Shown piece after piece: positions 41,242 through 51,320 of a DNA stretch of 64,000 nucleotides. The stretch spans positions 71,523-135,522 of the forward strand of contig DATLKN010000031.1 of NCBI GenBank assembly GCA_035538335.1. Reading direction: 5' to 3'. This stretch comes from AP-15 sp035538335. GTDB taxonomy: Bacteria; Pseudomonadota; Alphaproteobacteria; ATCC43930; CGMCC-115725. Every line of letters starts with the position of its first letter. Position 1 is the first letter of the stretch. The notes beneath the pieces were generated by a model. That model was given only the letters and a program-made list of their open reading frames with translations, ran no database searches and was not told the DNA's origin. A program made the translations under genes and the position numbers.

Positions 41242-41972
41242 CGGGCGCGCCGGGCGCCGGCCTCGCCCGGCGCGGCGCGGCGGTCTTCGACGATCCGCCC
41301 GTCGGACAGCCGGATCTCGCGGGCGCAGCGCTCGGCGAGGCTCGAATCGTGCGTGACGAGGATCAGGGTCGTGCCGTGCCGCGCCCGTTCGGCGAAAAGG
41401 CAGTCGATGACGAGCCGGCCGGTCGTCGCGTCGAGATTGCCGGTCGGCTCGTCGGCGAGCAGCAGGTCGGGGCCGGCGACGAAAGCACGTGCGATCGCGA
41501 CGCGCTGCTGCTCGCCGCCCGAAAGCTGCCCCGGATAATGCGCGAGCCGCCCCTCGAGCCCGACCGCGGCGAGCCCCTCCTCGGCGCGGCCGAAGGCGTC
41601 CCGGCTGCCGGCCAGTTCGAGCGGCATCGCCACGTTTTCGAGCGCCGTCATCGTCGGGATCAGGTGAAACGCCTGAAAGACGATGCCGATACGGCGGCGG
41701 CGCAGCCGGGCGAGGCTGTCCTCGTCGAGCCCTCCCAGATCCTCTCCGGCGACCCGAACCCGTCCCCGGCTCGCCCGTTCGAGGCCGGCCATCACCATCA
41801 AGAGGCTCGATTTGCCCGAGCCAGACGGCCCGAGGACCGCGACCGTCTCGCCGGGCTCGACCGCGAGCGAGACGCCGGAGAGGATGTTGACGGGTCCGGC
41901 GAGGCTCGCCAGTGTTAGATGGACGTCCTCAAAGAGCACGAGCGGGCCGCCGGAATGAAGCGAGGGGGTCAT
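41238..41972 (-). CDS. ybbA: ABC transporter ATP-binding protein (YbbA/LolD type)
   Basis: A 244-residue ATPase of the LolD/MacB class. Walker A GPSGSGKSS near residue 48, Q-loop IGIVFQAFHLIPTMTALENV, signature LSGGEQQRVAIARAFVAGPD, Walker B LLLADEPTGNLD and H-loop LILVTHDSSLAERCAREI. The 'FHLIPTMTALENVAMPLEL' block is diagnostic of the LolD/YbbA branch. It serves the FtsX-like permease, with which it overlaps by 4 bp, so the pair is cotranscribed. ATG 41972 overlaps the start region of the divergent tesA by 18 bp; a slightly later GTG would avoid this. Likely energises extrusion of lipid or lipoprotein. Confidence 0.92.
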   Translation of the reverse strand: MTPSLHSGGPLVLFEDVHLTLASLAGPVNILSGVSLAVEPGETVAVLGPSGSGKSSLLMVMAGLERASRGRVRVAGEDLGGLDEDSLARLRRRRIGIVFQAFHLIPTMTALENVAMPLELAGSRDAFGRAEEGLAAVGLEGRLAHYPGQLSGGEQQRVAIARAFVAGPDLLLADEPTGNLDATTGRLVIDCLFAERARHGTTLILVTHDSSLAERCAREIRLSDGRIVEDRRAAPGEAGARRAR

Positions 41973-42644
41973 GATGCGAGGTCCGGCGGGGCGCGGCAGG
42001 GTCGCCGACGATATGGCGCGGCGGCCCTCGTTTTCAACGCGGTCCTTCTCTGCCTCCTGATGCCGTCGGGTGCGCCGGCTGCGGCGCGCGAGCCGGTCAT
42101 TCTCGCTTTCGGCGACAGCCTGACGGCAGGCTTCGGGCTGCCCGAACGCGAGGCTTTCCCGGCGCAGCTCGAGACAAAGCTGCGGCAGGAAGGGATAAAG
42201 GCGCGCGTCGAGAACGGCGGCAATTCGGGCGACACCACCGCCGACGGGTTCGCCCGCACGGATTGGGAATTGGCGGAAAAGCCCGATTTCGTCATCCTCG
42301 AACTCGGCGCCAACGACGCGCTGCGCGGCATCCCGCCGAAGCTCGTGCGTGCGAACCTCGACAAGATCGTCGAGAAGATCAGGGCGAGCGGGGCGAAATT
42401 GCTGCTCGCCGGCATGCTGGCGCCACCCAATTGGGGGAAAGCCTACCAGCGCGAGTTCGACGCCATCTATCCCGATCTCGCGCGGCGCTATCATGTGCTG
42501 CTCTATCCATTCTTTCTCGACGGCGTGGCGATGCGGAAAGATCTGACGCAGGCCGACGGCCTGCATCCGAACACGCGCGGCGTCGCCGTCGTCGCCGGTC
42601 GCATCGCCCCCTATGTCGCGCGGCTTCTGGGAGAAAAGGAATGA
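41955..42644 (+). CDS. tesA: SGNH-type arylesterase / multifunctional acyl-hydrolase TesA
   Basis: A 229-residue SGNH hydrolase, exported to the periplasm (signal AAALVFNAVLLCLLMPSGAP before AAA). The four blocks are present: GDSLTAGFG with the catalytic serine, GNSGDTTADG with the glycine, GANDALRG with the asparagine, and DGLHPN with the Asp-His pair. TesA-type enzymes hydrolyse acyl-CoA, lysophospholipid and aryl esters. In E. coli tesA is divergent from ybbA-ybbP, exactly as here. Start at ATG 41955 is needed to include the signal peptide. It overlaps the next gene, FIST, by 4 bp (ATGA). Confidence 0.9.
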   Translation: MKRGGHDARSGGARQGRRRYGAAALVFNAVLLCLLMPSGAPAAAREPVILAFGDSLTAGFGLPEREAFPAQLETKLRQEGIKARVENGGNSGDTTADGFARTDWELAEKPDFVILELGANDALRGIPPKLVRANLDKIVEKIRASGAKLLLAGMLAPPNWGKAYQREFDAIYPDLARRYHVLLYPFFLDGVAMRKDLTQADGLHPNTRGVAVVAGRIAPYVARLLGEKE

Positions 42645-43768
42645 CGACGGAATTTGCCGCCGCCGCAGTCAGCGGCGATCCCGTCCGGCTTGCCGAACGC
42701 GCGCTCGCCGCGCTCGCCCCCAATCCCGGCGCGAGCCTCGGCATCGTCTATGCGAACGAGCCGGCCGGCGCGGCCTTTCCCGATCTCGTGGCGGCGCTCG
42801 CGCGCGGCACCGGGATCGAGGCCTGGGTCGGCGGGGTCGGGCTCGGGGTCTTGAGCGCGGCGGGCGAGATCTATGACGAGCCGGCCCTCGTCGTGATGAC
42901 GGCGGCATTGCCGCGCGAGGCTTTCCGTGTCTTCGCCACGACAGGCGACCCCGGCTCGGACATCCCGCGCCGGCATTCCCAATGGATCGACGCTGCGCAA
43001 CCCGCCCTCGCGCTCGTGCACGGCGACCCGCGCTGCCCCGAATTGCCGCGCGCCGCCGTTGACCTGATGGCGGCGAGCGGGGCTTTTCTCGTCGGCGGCC
43101 TCCTCTCGCACCGCTCGCCGAGCCCGCTTCTCGCCCGCGATGCCGGCGGCGCCGGCTTCGGCGAAGCGGGCCTCGCCGGGGTCATGCTGTCGGCACAGAT
43201 CCCGGTTGCGACGGCGTTGAGCCAGGGCTGCATCCCGATCGGTCCCGTCCGCCGCATCGACGACGCGCGCGACAACATCGTCATGTCGATCGACGGCCGC
43301 CCGGCGTTTTCCGTCTTCCTCGAAGATATCGGGCCCGAATTCGCGCAGAACCTGCGGCGCGCCGGCGGCGTCATCTTCGCGGGGCTGCCGGTCGCGGGCT
43401 CCGACACGGGCGATTACCTCGTGCGCAACCTGATGGCGGTCGATCCCGGGCGCGGCTGGCTCGTCATCGGCGAGTCGGTCGCGCTGGGCGACCGCATCCT
43501 CTTCTGCCGGCGCGATCCCGAGAGCGCGCGGCGCGACCTCGAACGCATGACGAGCCAGCTCGCGAAGCGGCTCGACGGGCGCCCCAAGGCCGGCATTTAT
43601 GTCAGCTGCGTCGCGCGCGGCGCCAACCTTTTCGGCGAGAGCGGGGTCGAGACGGCGCTGATCCGCGACAGCCTCGGCGACTTCCCGCTGATCGGCTTTT
43701 TCGCCAATGGCGAGATCTCGCGCGACCGGCTCTACGGCCATACCGGCGTGCTGACCCTCTTCGTGTGA
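42641..43768 (+). CDS. FIST N-/C-terminal domain signalling protein
   Basis: A 375-residue protein with FIST_N (about 15-215, SLGIVYANEPAGAAFPDLVA, GTGIEAWVGGVGLGVLSAAG) and FIST_C (about 225-360, YVSCVARGANLFGESGVETA and PLIGFFANGEISRDRLYGHT). The latter NGEI block is the family hallmark. FIST proteins are putative small-ligand sensors, perhaps for amino acids, often beside chemotaxis or kinase genes. Here the gene overlaps tesA by 4 bp with GAAAAGGA before the ATG, so translational coupling is likely. The link of a sensor with an esterase is unexplained. Confidence 0.88.
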   Translation: MTTEFAAAAVSGDPVRLAERALAALAPNPGASLGIVYANEPAGAAFPDLVAALARGTGIEAWVGGVGLGVLSAAGEIYDEPALVVMTAALPREAFRVFATTGDPGSDIPRRHSQWIDAAQPALALVHGDPRCPELPRAAVDLMAASGAFLVGGLLSHRSPSPLLARDAGGAGFGEAGLAGVMLSAQIPVATALSQGCIPIGPVRRIDDARDNIVMSIDGRPAFSVFLEDIGPEFAQNLRRAGGVIFAGLPVAGSDTGDYLVRNLMAVDPGRGWLVIGESVALGDRILFCRRDPESARRDLERMTSQLAKRLDGRPKAGIYVSCVARGANLFGESGVETALIRDSLGDFPLIGFFANGEISRDRLYGHTGVLTLFV

Positions 43769-43808
43769 GCATGCGAATGGCAATGAGACGGAAGTGCAAC
43801 TCCAACCC

Positions 43809-43901
43809 CGTCTTGCCCGGACTTGCTCCGGACATCCACGTCTTGCTTCGGTTCAGCCGGGTCGATGCGTGGATGGCCGGGCCAAGCCCGGCCAAGACGA
43901 T
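43809..43901. repeat. Palindromic repeat, family D
   Basis: CCCCGTCTTGCCCGGACTTG CTCCGGACATCCACG, then CGTGGATGGCCGG GCCAAGCCCGGCCAAGACG. The outer arms (CGTCTTGCCCGG / CCGGCCAAGACG) and inner CATCCACG / CGTGGATG pair over the whole element. A second copy is at 48741-48838. Located between the FIST and thpR genes. Confidence 0.78.
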
Positions 43902-43947
43902 CTTGGGGTTGCCCGGAGAACAAACGAAGCGGTCTGGGCGGTAATCG

Positions 43948-44487
43948 ATGCTGCGCCTCTTCGTCGGCATCGCCTTTCCGCCGGAATTGAAATTGCGGCT
44001 GTCTTTGCTCTGCGGCGGGGTGCCGGGGGCGCGCTGGGTCGATCCCGGCAATTTCCACCTGACCCTGCGCTTCATCGGCGAGACGGGCGAGGATGCGGCG
44101 GCCGACATCGATGCGGCATTGTCGCGATTGAAGGCGCGCCGCTTCAGCCTGCAGCTCGCGGGCGTCGGCGTCTTCGGCGGCGACAAGCCGCGCCAGCTCT
44201 GGGTCGGCGCCGAGCGGCAGCCCGATCTCCTCGTGCTGCGCGACAAGGTCGAGCAGGCGCTGCTGCGCGTCGGGCTGCCGCCCGAACCGCGCAGATTCGC
44301 GCCGCACGTCACGCTCGCAAGGCTCAATAATGCGCCGCGCGAGCGGCTGCGCGATTTCCTCGCCGCGCATGCCGGCTATCGCGCCGAGCCGCTCGCCGTC
44401 GAAGGCTTCAGCCTGATCGCGAGCCTGCAGACGAAAGCGGGCTCGGTTTACGAGGAAGAGGCGGCCTATCCGCTGCTGCCGCCCTGA
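43948..44487 (+). CDS. thpR: RNA 2',3'-cyclic phosphodiesterase (LigT/ThpR)
   Basis: A 179-residue 2H phosphoesterase. Two HxTx motifs, FHLTLRF at about residue 36 and FAPHVTLAR near residue 120, provide the catalytic histidines. Conserved MLRLFVGIAFPPELKLRL start and a GVGVFGGDKPRQLWVGAERQ block fit the ThpR family, which opens 2',3'-cyclic phosphates of RNA. Length is standard. ATG 43948 follows a family D repeat. The EVE-domain gene follows after 12 bp, so the two RNA-linked genes are in one unit. Role as RNA repair/processing is inferred from the family. Confidence 0.93.
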   Translation: MLRLFVGIAFPPELKLRLSLLCGGVPGARWVDPGNFHLTLRFIGETGEDAAADIDAALSRLKARRFSLQLAGVGVFGGDKPRQLWVGAERQPDLLVLRDKVEQALLRVGLPPEPRRFAPHVTLARLNNAPRERLRDFLAAHAGYRAEPLAVEGFSLIASLQTKAGSVYEEEAAYPLLPP

Positions 44488-44499
44488 GGGAGAGGAAGA

Positions 44500-44913
44500 A
44501 TGGCTTACTGGCTGTTAAAGTCCGAACCGTCGAAATATTCCTGGGACCAGCTCGTCCGCGACGGGCGCACCAATTGGGACGGCGTCCACAATGCCCAGGC
44601 GCTCGGCAATCTGCGCGCCATGAAGGTGGGCGAGCGGGCGTTTTTCTACCATTCGAACGAGGGCAAGGAGATCGTCGGCGTCGTCGAGATTGTCCGCCCC
44701 TTCTATCCCGATCCGAGCGACCCCAAGGGCAAGAGCGGCATGGTCGATGTGAAGCCGCTGATGGCGGCGGCAAAGCCGGTCGGGCTGCCGCAGATGCGCA
44801 GCCACGCCGACCTCGCACAACTCTCGCTGCTGCGCCAGTCGCGGCTGTCGGTGTGCCCGGTCGGCGAGCGCGAATGGGGCATTCTGTGCGGTCTCGCCGG
44901 CATCCGGGCGTGA
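44500..44913 (+). CDS. EVE-domain protein (PUA-like, modified-base binder)
   Basis: A 137-residue EVE-domain protein. Opening MAYWLLKSEPSKYSWDQLVR, then WDGVHNAQALGNLRAMKVGE, AFFYHSNEGKEIVGVVEIVR and YPDPSDPKGKSGMVDVKPL follow the family almost word for word. EVE/PUA-like domains read modified nucleotides in DNA or RNA. A strong GAGGGAGAGGAAG precedes ATG 44500. Directly after thpR, consistent with an RNA-modification or repair unit. The ligand is not known for this branch. Confidence 0.92.
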   Translation: MAYWLLKSEPSKYSWDQLVRDGRTNWDGVHNAQALGNLRAMKVGERAFFYHSNEGKEIVGVVEIVRPFYPDPSDPKGKSGMVDVKPLMAAAKPVGLPQMRSHADLAQLSLLRQSRLSVCPVGEREWGILCGLAGIRA

Positions 44914-45016
44914 CGGGCCGAGCCGCTTCAAAGGCCGGGCGCTTCGGCGTAACATGCGGCAGCATTTCGATTTCCGAGGCTGAGACAACAGCCGAATCCG
45001 GTTTGGGAGTGAACGG

Positions 45017-47056
<2,040 letters not shown>

Positions 47057-47066
47057 GAACCGCGCG

Positions 47067-47133
47067 CCTCACCCCGACCCTCTCCCCGCGAGCGGGGAGA
47101 GGGAGGGACCCGCGAAGCGGGAGGGTGAGGGGC
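47067..47133. repeat. Palindromic repeat, family A, intergenic copy
   Basis: GCCTCACCCCGACCCTCTCC, the CCGCGAGCGG core and GGAGAGGGAGGGACCCGCGA, then AGCGGGAGGGTGAGGGGC. It is the most complete copy and serves well as reference for the family. It lies between the convergent acs and MFS genes, 10 bp after the acs stop. Confidence 0.9.
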
Positions 47134-47139
47134 AGCCGC

Positions 47140-48471
47140 TCACGCGCCTTCGTCGTATTCGGTCGAGATGTCCTTGCCCGTGTGGTCTGGCATGAAGGCG
47201 GTACAGGCCAGCGTGATCAGGGCCAATACGGCGATGTAGACGGCGACCGCATAGCCCGAGTGATAGTACGCAAACAGCGCCGTCGCGATGATCGGCGCCG
47301 GGCCGCCAGCGATGATCGAGGCGAGCTGATAGCCGAGCGAACAGCCGCTGTAGCGCAACCGCGGCGTGAACGCCTCGGCGATCAAGGCAGCCTGCGGGCC
47401 GTACTGCATGTCGTGCGGGATCAAGGACAGGACGATCGCAAGAAACACCAGCCAGGAAATGCCGCTGTCGAGCATGCCGAAATAGACGAAGCCGAAGACG
47501 CCCATCGTCGCGGCGCCGATCAGGTACATCCGCCGCCGGCCGATCAGATCGGAGATGTGGCCGGAGATCGGGATGCTGAAGAAGGAGACGAGCGAGGCGA
47601 CCAGCACGGCCGAGAGGATCAGGTCCTTCGATATCTTCAGGGTGCCGACGCCGTAGGAAAAGACGAAGGCGGTGAAGATGTAGAAGGGAGCCTGCTCGGA
47701 GAGCCGGATCAGCGCCGAGAGGATGATTTCCTTCGGCTGCTTCTTAACGACCTCGACGATTGGCGCGGCCTCGATCTTGCGCTCGCTGACGAGCCGTTGG
47801 AAGACCGGCGTCTCGAGGATGCCGAGCCGCACCCACAGGCCAATGCCGACGAGAATGATGCTGAGCGCGAACGGGATGCGCCAGCCCCAGACGAGGAACT
47901 GGTCGCCCGACCACCGGCTGAAGGCGAGGACCGCCAGGTTCGACAGGAAGAGCCCCGAGGGCACCCCGAATTGCGGCCACGACGCGACGAGCCCGCGGCT
48001 CTTATGGGTGCGCGCCCATTCCATCGAAATGAGGACCGAGCCGCCCCATTCGCCGCCGACGCCGATGCCCTGGATGACGCGCAAGATCGTCAGGAGGACG
48101 GCGCCCCAGATGCCGATCGAGGCGTAGGTCGGCACGAAGGCGATCAGGAAGGTGGCGATGCCCATCGCCATCAGGGTCGCGATCAGGGTCGCCTTGCGGC
48201 CGATCCGGTCGCCGTAATGGCCGAAGATGGCGGCGCCGATCGGCCGTCCGACAAAGCCGATGAAATAGGTCCCGAACGCCGCCAGCGTGCCGGCGAGCGG
48301 GCTTTCGTTGGGAAAGTAGAGCTTGCCGAAAACGAGCCCCGCCGCCGTCCCGTAGATGAAGAAATCGTACCATTCGATGGTGGTGCCGACGGTGGCGGCG
48401 ATGACCGCCTTGCGCAGTTCGGCGCTGTGCTGCTGGTCGGAAAGCGTTTCGGGGGCGAAGGTCGTGGCCAT
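47140..48471 (-). CDS. MFS transporter, metabolite:H+ symporter (MHS) family
   Basis: A 443-residue carrier with twelve predicted membrane spans. N-terminal VGTTIEWYDFFIYGTAAGLV is the MHS hallmark, with RPIGAAIFGHYGDRIGRKAT (first-loop motif) and a GVGGEWGGSVLISMEWA block in helix 4-5; PRLRYSGCSLGYQLASIIAG is typical in helix 10. Members import organic acids, osmolytes or aromatic acids with protons. ATG 48471. The neighbouring acs gene is convergent, so a joint role in acid uptake is only a suggestion. A TTAAT-N4-ATCAA palindrome is 91-104 bp upstream of the start. Confidence 0.92.
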   Translation of the reverse strand: MATTFAPETLSDQQHSAELRKAVIAATVGTTIEWYDFFIYGTAAGLVFGKLYFPNESPLAGTLAAFGTYFIGFVGRPIGAAIFGHYGDRIGRKATLIATLMAMGIATFLIAFVPTYASIGIWGAVLLTILRVIQGIGVGGEWGGSVLISMEWARTHKSRGLVASWPQFGVPSGLFLSNLAVLAFSRWSGDQFLVWGWRIPFALSIILVGIGLWVRLGILETPVFQRLVSERKIEAAPIVEVVKKQPKEIILSALIRLSEQAPFYIFTAFVFSYGVGTLKISKDLILSAVLVASLVSFFSIPISGHISDLIGRRRMYLIGAATMGVFGFVYFGMLDSGISWLVFLAIVLSLIPHDMQYGPQAALIAEAFTPRLRYSGCSLGYQLASIIAGGPAPIIATALFAYYHSGYAVAVYIAVLALITLACTAFMPDHTGKDISTEYDEGA

Positions 48472-48561
48472 GGCTGTTTCCTCCGTAGAGCCGCTACGAG
48501 CCCATTTTGCCGGGCGATACGAGGCCGGTCATCTTACTGGCCTTTCGGCGCGTGCATTTCA

Positions 48562-48575
48562 TTAATCTAGATCAA
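48562..48575. promoter_or_regulatory. FixK/FNR-like box, one mismatch (candidate)
   Basis: TTAATCTAGATCAA matches TTGAY-N4-RTCAA with one mismatch (A for G). It is palindromic at its centre (TCTAGA) and lies 91-104 bp upstream of the MFS carrier start, in AT-rich sequence. Function is inferred. Confidence 0.3.
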
Positions 48576-48740
48576 CGAACCCACGATCAACCATAGGGCG
48601 ATAGTGCCGAACCCGCAAACCGATCGGCTAGGCGGTCGAGGGCAACCGTCTCATCGCCCGTTCTGGGTTCCCGCGAAAGCGCAGGGCTGTGCGGGGAATG
48701 GCAGAAGGTTGTTCGGGGCAATCGCGAGACAGCCAAAGCT

Positions 48741-48838
48741 CGTCTTGCCCGGACTTGATCCGGGCATCCACGCCTTTGCTGCAGCTGCCGGTGTCGCTCG
48801 CCGGCGCGTGGATGGCCGGATCAAGTCCGGCCACGACC
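48741..48838. repeat. Palindromic repeat, family D, second copy
   Basis: CGTCTTGCCCGGACTTGATC CGGGCATCCACG, then GCGTGGATGGCCGGATCAAG TCCGGCCACGACC. It matches the copy at 43809-43901 at both ends, but the middle (CCTTTGCTGCAGCTGCCGG) differs, so the arms are conserved and the loop is free. Confidence 0.8.
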
Positions 48839-48953
48839 GCTCTAAGGTGAAAACGAACAGCGCCTTCAAAGATCGTCTTCGTCCCAGCGGTCATGCGCAC
48901 ACCCGTATCAGATGGTGGATCAAGACCTGCCGAAGCTGCCGCAAAAGCGGCTG

Positions 48954-50450
48954 TCAGCCGTGCCGGGCGCCGTAGCGGTCGATGTGATAGGGCGCACGGG
49001 CAAGGCCGGGGCAATGGCTGCCGACGACCGGCTCCAGCGCCTCGTAGAGCCGGCGGTTGTCGAGGTTGGCGGCGGCGAGCCGTTCGCGCGCGGCGTCGGC
49101 ACGCGCGGCGAGGCGGGCGAGATCGACGCCGAGCAGCCGGCGGCCGTCGACGACGAGGCGGCCGGCGATCATCACCTTGTCGACGGCGCTGCCGTCCTCG
49201 GCGTGGACGAGCTGGTTGACCGGGTCGTTCAGCGGCAGCCAGTTCGGGTGATCGAGGTCGAGCATGACGATGTCCGCCTTGCAGCCCGGCGCGATACGGC
49301 CGAGTTTATCGCCAAATCCGAGGGCGCGGGCGCTGCCTTCGGTGGCTGCCAGCGCCGCCTCGCGCGTCGTCAGCCAGCGCCGCCAATCCGGCCCTTGCAC
49401 CTTCGAGACGAAGGAGGCAAGGCGCATCGCCTCGTACATGTTCTGATTGTCCGAGCATGAGGCGCCGTCGGTGCCGATGCCGAGATTGACCCGCCGGTCG
49501 AGCATTGCGCGCGCGTCGGCGAGCCCGCTGCCGAGCCGCATGTTGCTGCCCGGATTGTGCGCCACTGAGGCGCTGCGGTCGCCGAGCCGGGCCATGTCCT
49601 CTCCGTCGAGCCAGACGCCGTGCGCGACGGTGAAATCGGGACCGATGACGCCGAGCCGGTCGAGATGGGCGATCTGGGTGCGGCCGTAGAGGCGCATGCC
49701 CGCGACCGCCTGCACCTTCGATTCGCCGACATGGCTGTGGATCGGCAAGCCAAACTCGCGCGCGAGCTCGGCGCAGCCGCGGATGAATTCGTCCGAGCAA
49801 TGGTGCGGGATCGTCGGTGCGACGGCGAAACGGATGTCATCGCTCGCCGTCGGCGAGGCGGAGAGTGCTGCGCGGATCGCCGCGAGCGTCTCGCGCCCGG
49901 GGGCGAGACGCAGCCGTCCGACCGCATCCTTGAGGCTCTCAGGAAGCGCTTCGTGGAGACCCGGGATCACTTCGTAGAAACTGCGGTCAGCGACCATCGG
50001 GGCGACGACCGCCCGCATCCCGATATCGCGATAGGCGGCCGCCACCAGGCCGAGGCCCTCGGGGGTGGGCAGCGGCCACTCGAAGAACAGATCGTAGCAG
50101 GCGGTGCAGCCTTTCAGCACCATCTCGGCGGCGCCGAGCTGGGCCGACAGGTAGATGTCCTCCGGCGCGCGGTTGCCGGTCGTCCACGGCGCCGCCGTCA
50201 GCAGCAATTCGAGCGTCCAGCGGTCGCCCATCCCCTTGGCGAGGTTGCCGTGCGCATGCGTGTGGGCGTTGACGAGGCCGGGATGCAGCAGCCGGCGGCC
50301 GGCGTCGATCGGCCGCGCGCCCTCGGGCGCGGCGAGGCCGGGCGGGCCGATCTCGCGGATCACATCGTCCTCGATCAGGATGTCTCTCGCTTCGGCGGTG
50401 CCCGCCGCGATGTCGAGCAGAATGCCGCCGCGTACGATCGTGTGGGCCAT
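48954..50450 (-). CDS. Amidohydrolase family deaminase (8-oxoguanine/atrazine-chlorohydrolase-like)
   Basis: A 498-residue amidohydrolase-superfamily metalloenzyme. The first metal motif is HPGLVNAHTHAHGNLAKGMG (about residue 65). Later come PTIPHHCSDEFIRGC, LPIHSHVGESKVQAV, TVAHGVWLDGEDMARLG and GIGTDGASCSDNQNMYEAM, with the catalytic aspartate in GTDGAS. The family (TrzN/AtzA, SsnA, 8-oxoguanine deaminase) hydrolyses C-N bonds on purine- or triazine-like rings. ATG 50450 was chosen because the usual strand AHTIVRGGILLDIAAG follows directly. It is divergent from the enoyl-CoA hydratase gene. Substrate not readable. Confidence 0.87.
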   Translation of the reverse strand: MAHTIVRGGILLDIAAGTAEARDILIEDDVIREIGPPGLAAPEGARPIDAGRRLLHPGLVNAHTHAHGNLAKGMGDRWTLELLLTAAPWTTGNRAPEDIYLSAQLGAAEMVLKGCTACYDLFFEWPLPTPEGLGLVAAAYRDIGMRAVVAPMVADRSFYEVIPGLHEALPESLKDAVGRLRLAPGRETLAAIRAALSASPTASDDIRFAVAPTIPHHCSDEFIRGCAELAREFGLPIHSHVGESKVQAVAGMRLYGRTQIAHLDRLGVIGPDFTVAHGVWLDGEDMARLGDRSASVAHNPGSNMRLGSGLADARAMLDRRVNLGIGTDGASCSDNQNMYEAMRLASFVSKVQGPDWRRWLTTREAALAATEGSARALGFGDKLGRIAPGCKADIVMLDLDHPNWLPLNDPVNQLVHAEDGSAVDKVMIAGRLVVDGRRLLGVDLARLAARADAARERLAAANLDNRRLYEALEPVVGSHCPGLARAPYHIDRYGARHG

Positions 50451-50522
50451 CTCCGCTTCTCCCGAAGCCGCGCGCGCAGGCATGATAGAAGCGCGCGAGG
50501 CGAGCGGAAACGGAGAACGGCA

Positions 50523-51320
50523 ATGCAGACACTGAATGTCGGGCGGCAGGAGGGCGTCTTCGAGATCTGCCTCGCCCGGCCGGAGATCCTCAACGCGGCG
50601 AACCGCGAGATGATTGCGGAGCTGGCCGCCGCGACCGCCGAAGCAGCCGCCGACAGGGATGCCCGCGCCGTCCTCCTGCGCGGCGCCGGCAGCCACTTCA
50701 TGGCAGGCGGCGACATCCGCTTTTTCGGCGAGGTGATCGCGCTGCCCGCCGAGGAGCGGCGGCGGGTCTTCCTGGAGCTCGTCGATCTCTTGCATCCGAG
50801 CCTTGTCGCCTTGCGCACGATGCCGAAGCCGGTCGTCGTCGCGGTGCAAGGCGCCGCCGCCGGATTCGGCCTGAGCCTCGTCCTCGCCGCCGATCTCGCG
50901 CTCGCGTCAGAGGATGCGGTGTTCGGCTCCGGCTACATCCATCTCGGCACCAGCCCCGACGGGGCGGCGACCTGGAGCCTGCCGCGCGTCGTGGGGCTGA
51001 AGCGGGCGGCCGAGCTGATGTTGCTCGGCGAGCGTTTCGAGGCGCGCCGCGCCCTGGAATTGGGCATCGTCAACCGCCTCGTGCCGCCGGAAAAACTTGC
51101 CGCCGAGGCGCTGGCGCTCGCCCGCCGGCTCGCCGCCGGGCCGACGATTGCCTATGCGCGCACGAAGGCACTGCTCCAGGCTTCGGTCGGCGAGGGGTTG
51201 GAGGAGCAGATGAAGCGGGAAGCGGAGAGCTTTGCCGCCTGCGCCGCGACGCAAGATTTCGCCGAAGGGGTGCGCGCTTTTCTCGAAAAGCGGCCGGCTT
51301 CCTTCAGCGGCGCCGGGTAA
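50523..51320 (+). CDS. Enoyl-CoA hydratase/isomerase (crotonase) family protein
   Basis: A 265-residue crotonase-fold protein. The oxyanion-hole loops are recognisable: FMAGGDIRFFGE and KPVVVAVQGAAAGFGLSLVL. The substrate-binding helix region HLGTSPDGAATWSLPRVVG follows, and RRALELGIVNRLVPPEKLAA near residue 175 is the conserved pre-C-terminal motif. The catalytic glutamate normally found just before the first of these (Q-P-E in crotonase) appears replaced here (SGY), so hydratase chemistry is uncertain and isomerase or other crotonase reactions are possible. ATG 50523 follows GGAGAACGG. Confidence 0.88.
   Translation: MQTLNVGRQEGVFEICLARPEILNAANREMIAELAAATAEAAADRDARAVLLRGAGSHFMAGGDIRFFGEVIALPAEERRRVFLELVDLLHPSLVALRTMPKPVVVAVQGAAAGFGLSLVLAADLALASEDAVFGSGYIHLGTSPDGAATWSLPRVVGLKRAAELMLLGERFEARRALELGIVNRLVPPEKLAAEALALARRLAAGPTIAYARTKALLQASVGEGLEEQMKREAESFAACAATQDFAEGVRAFLEKRPASFSGAG

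Larger units (their letters stand above)
48472..48953. other. 482-bp non-coding region with a family D repeat
   Basis: No gene is supported. It holds a FixK/FNR-like palindrome (48562-48575) and a family D repeat (48741-48838). Bases 48576-48740 and 48839-48953 show nothing I can name. Weak open frames through the repeat are composed of its arms and are not genes. Confidence 0.55.

Noticed and set aside
48604..48975. A 123-codon frame in the gap beside the amidohydrolase
   Set aside because: It reads through the family D repeat arms and has no ribosome-binding site or motif.
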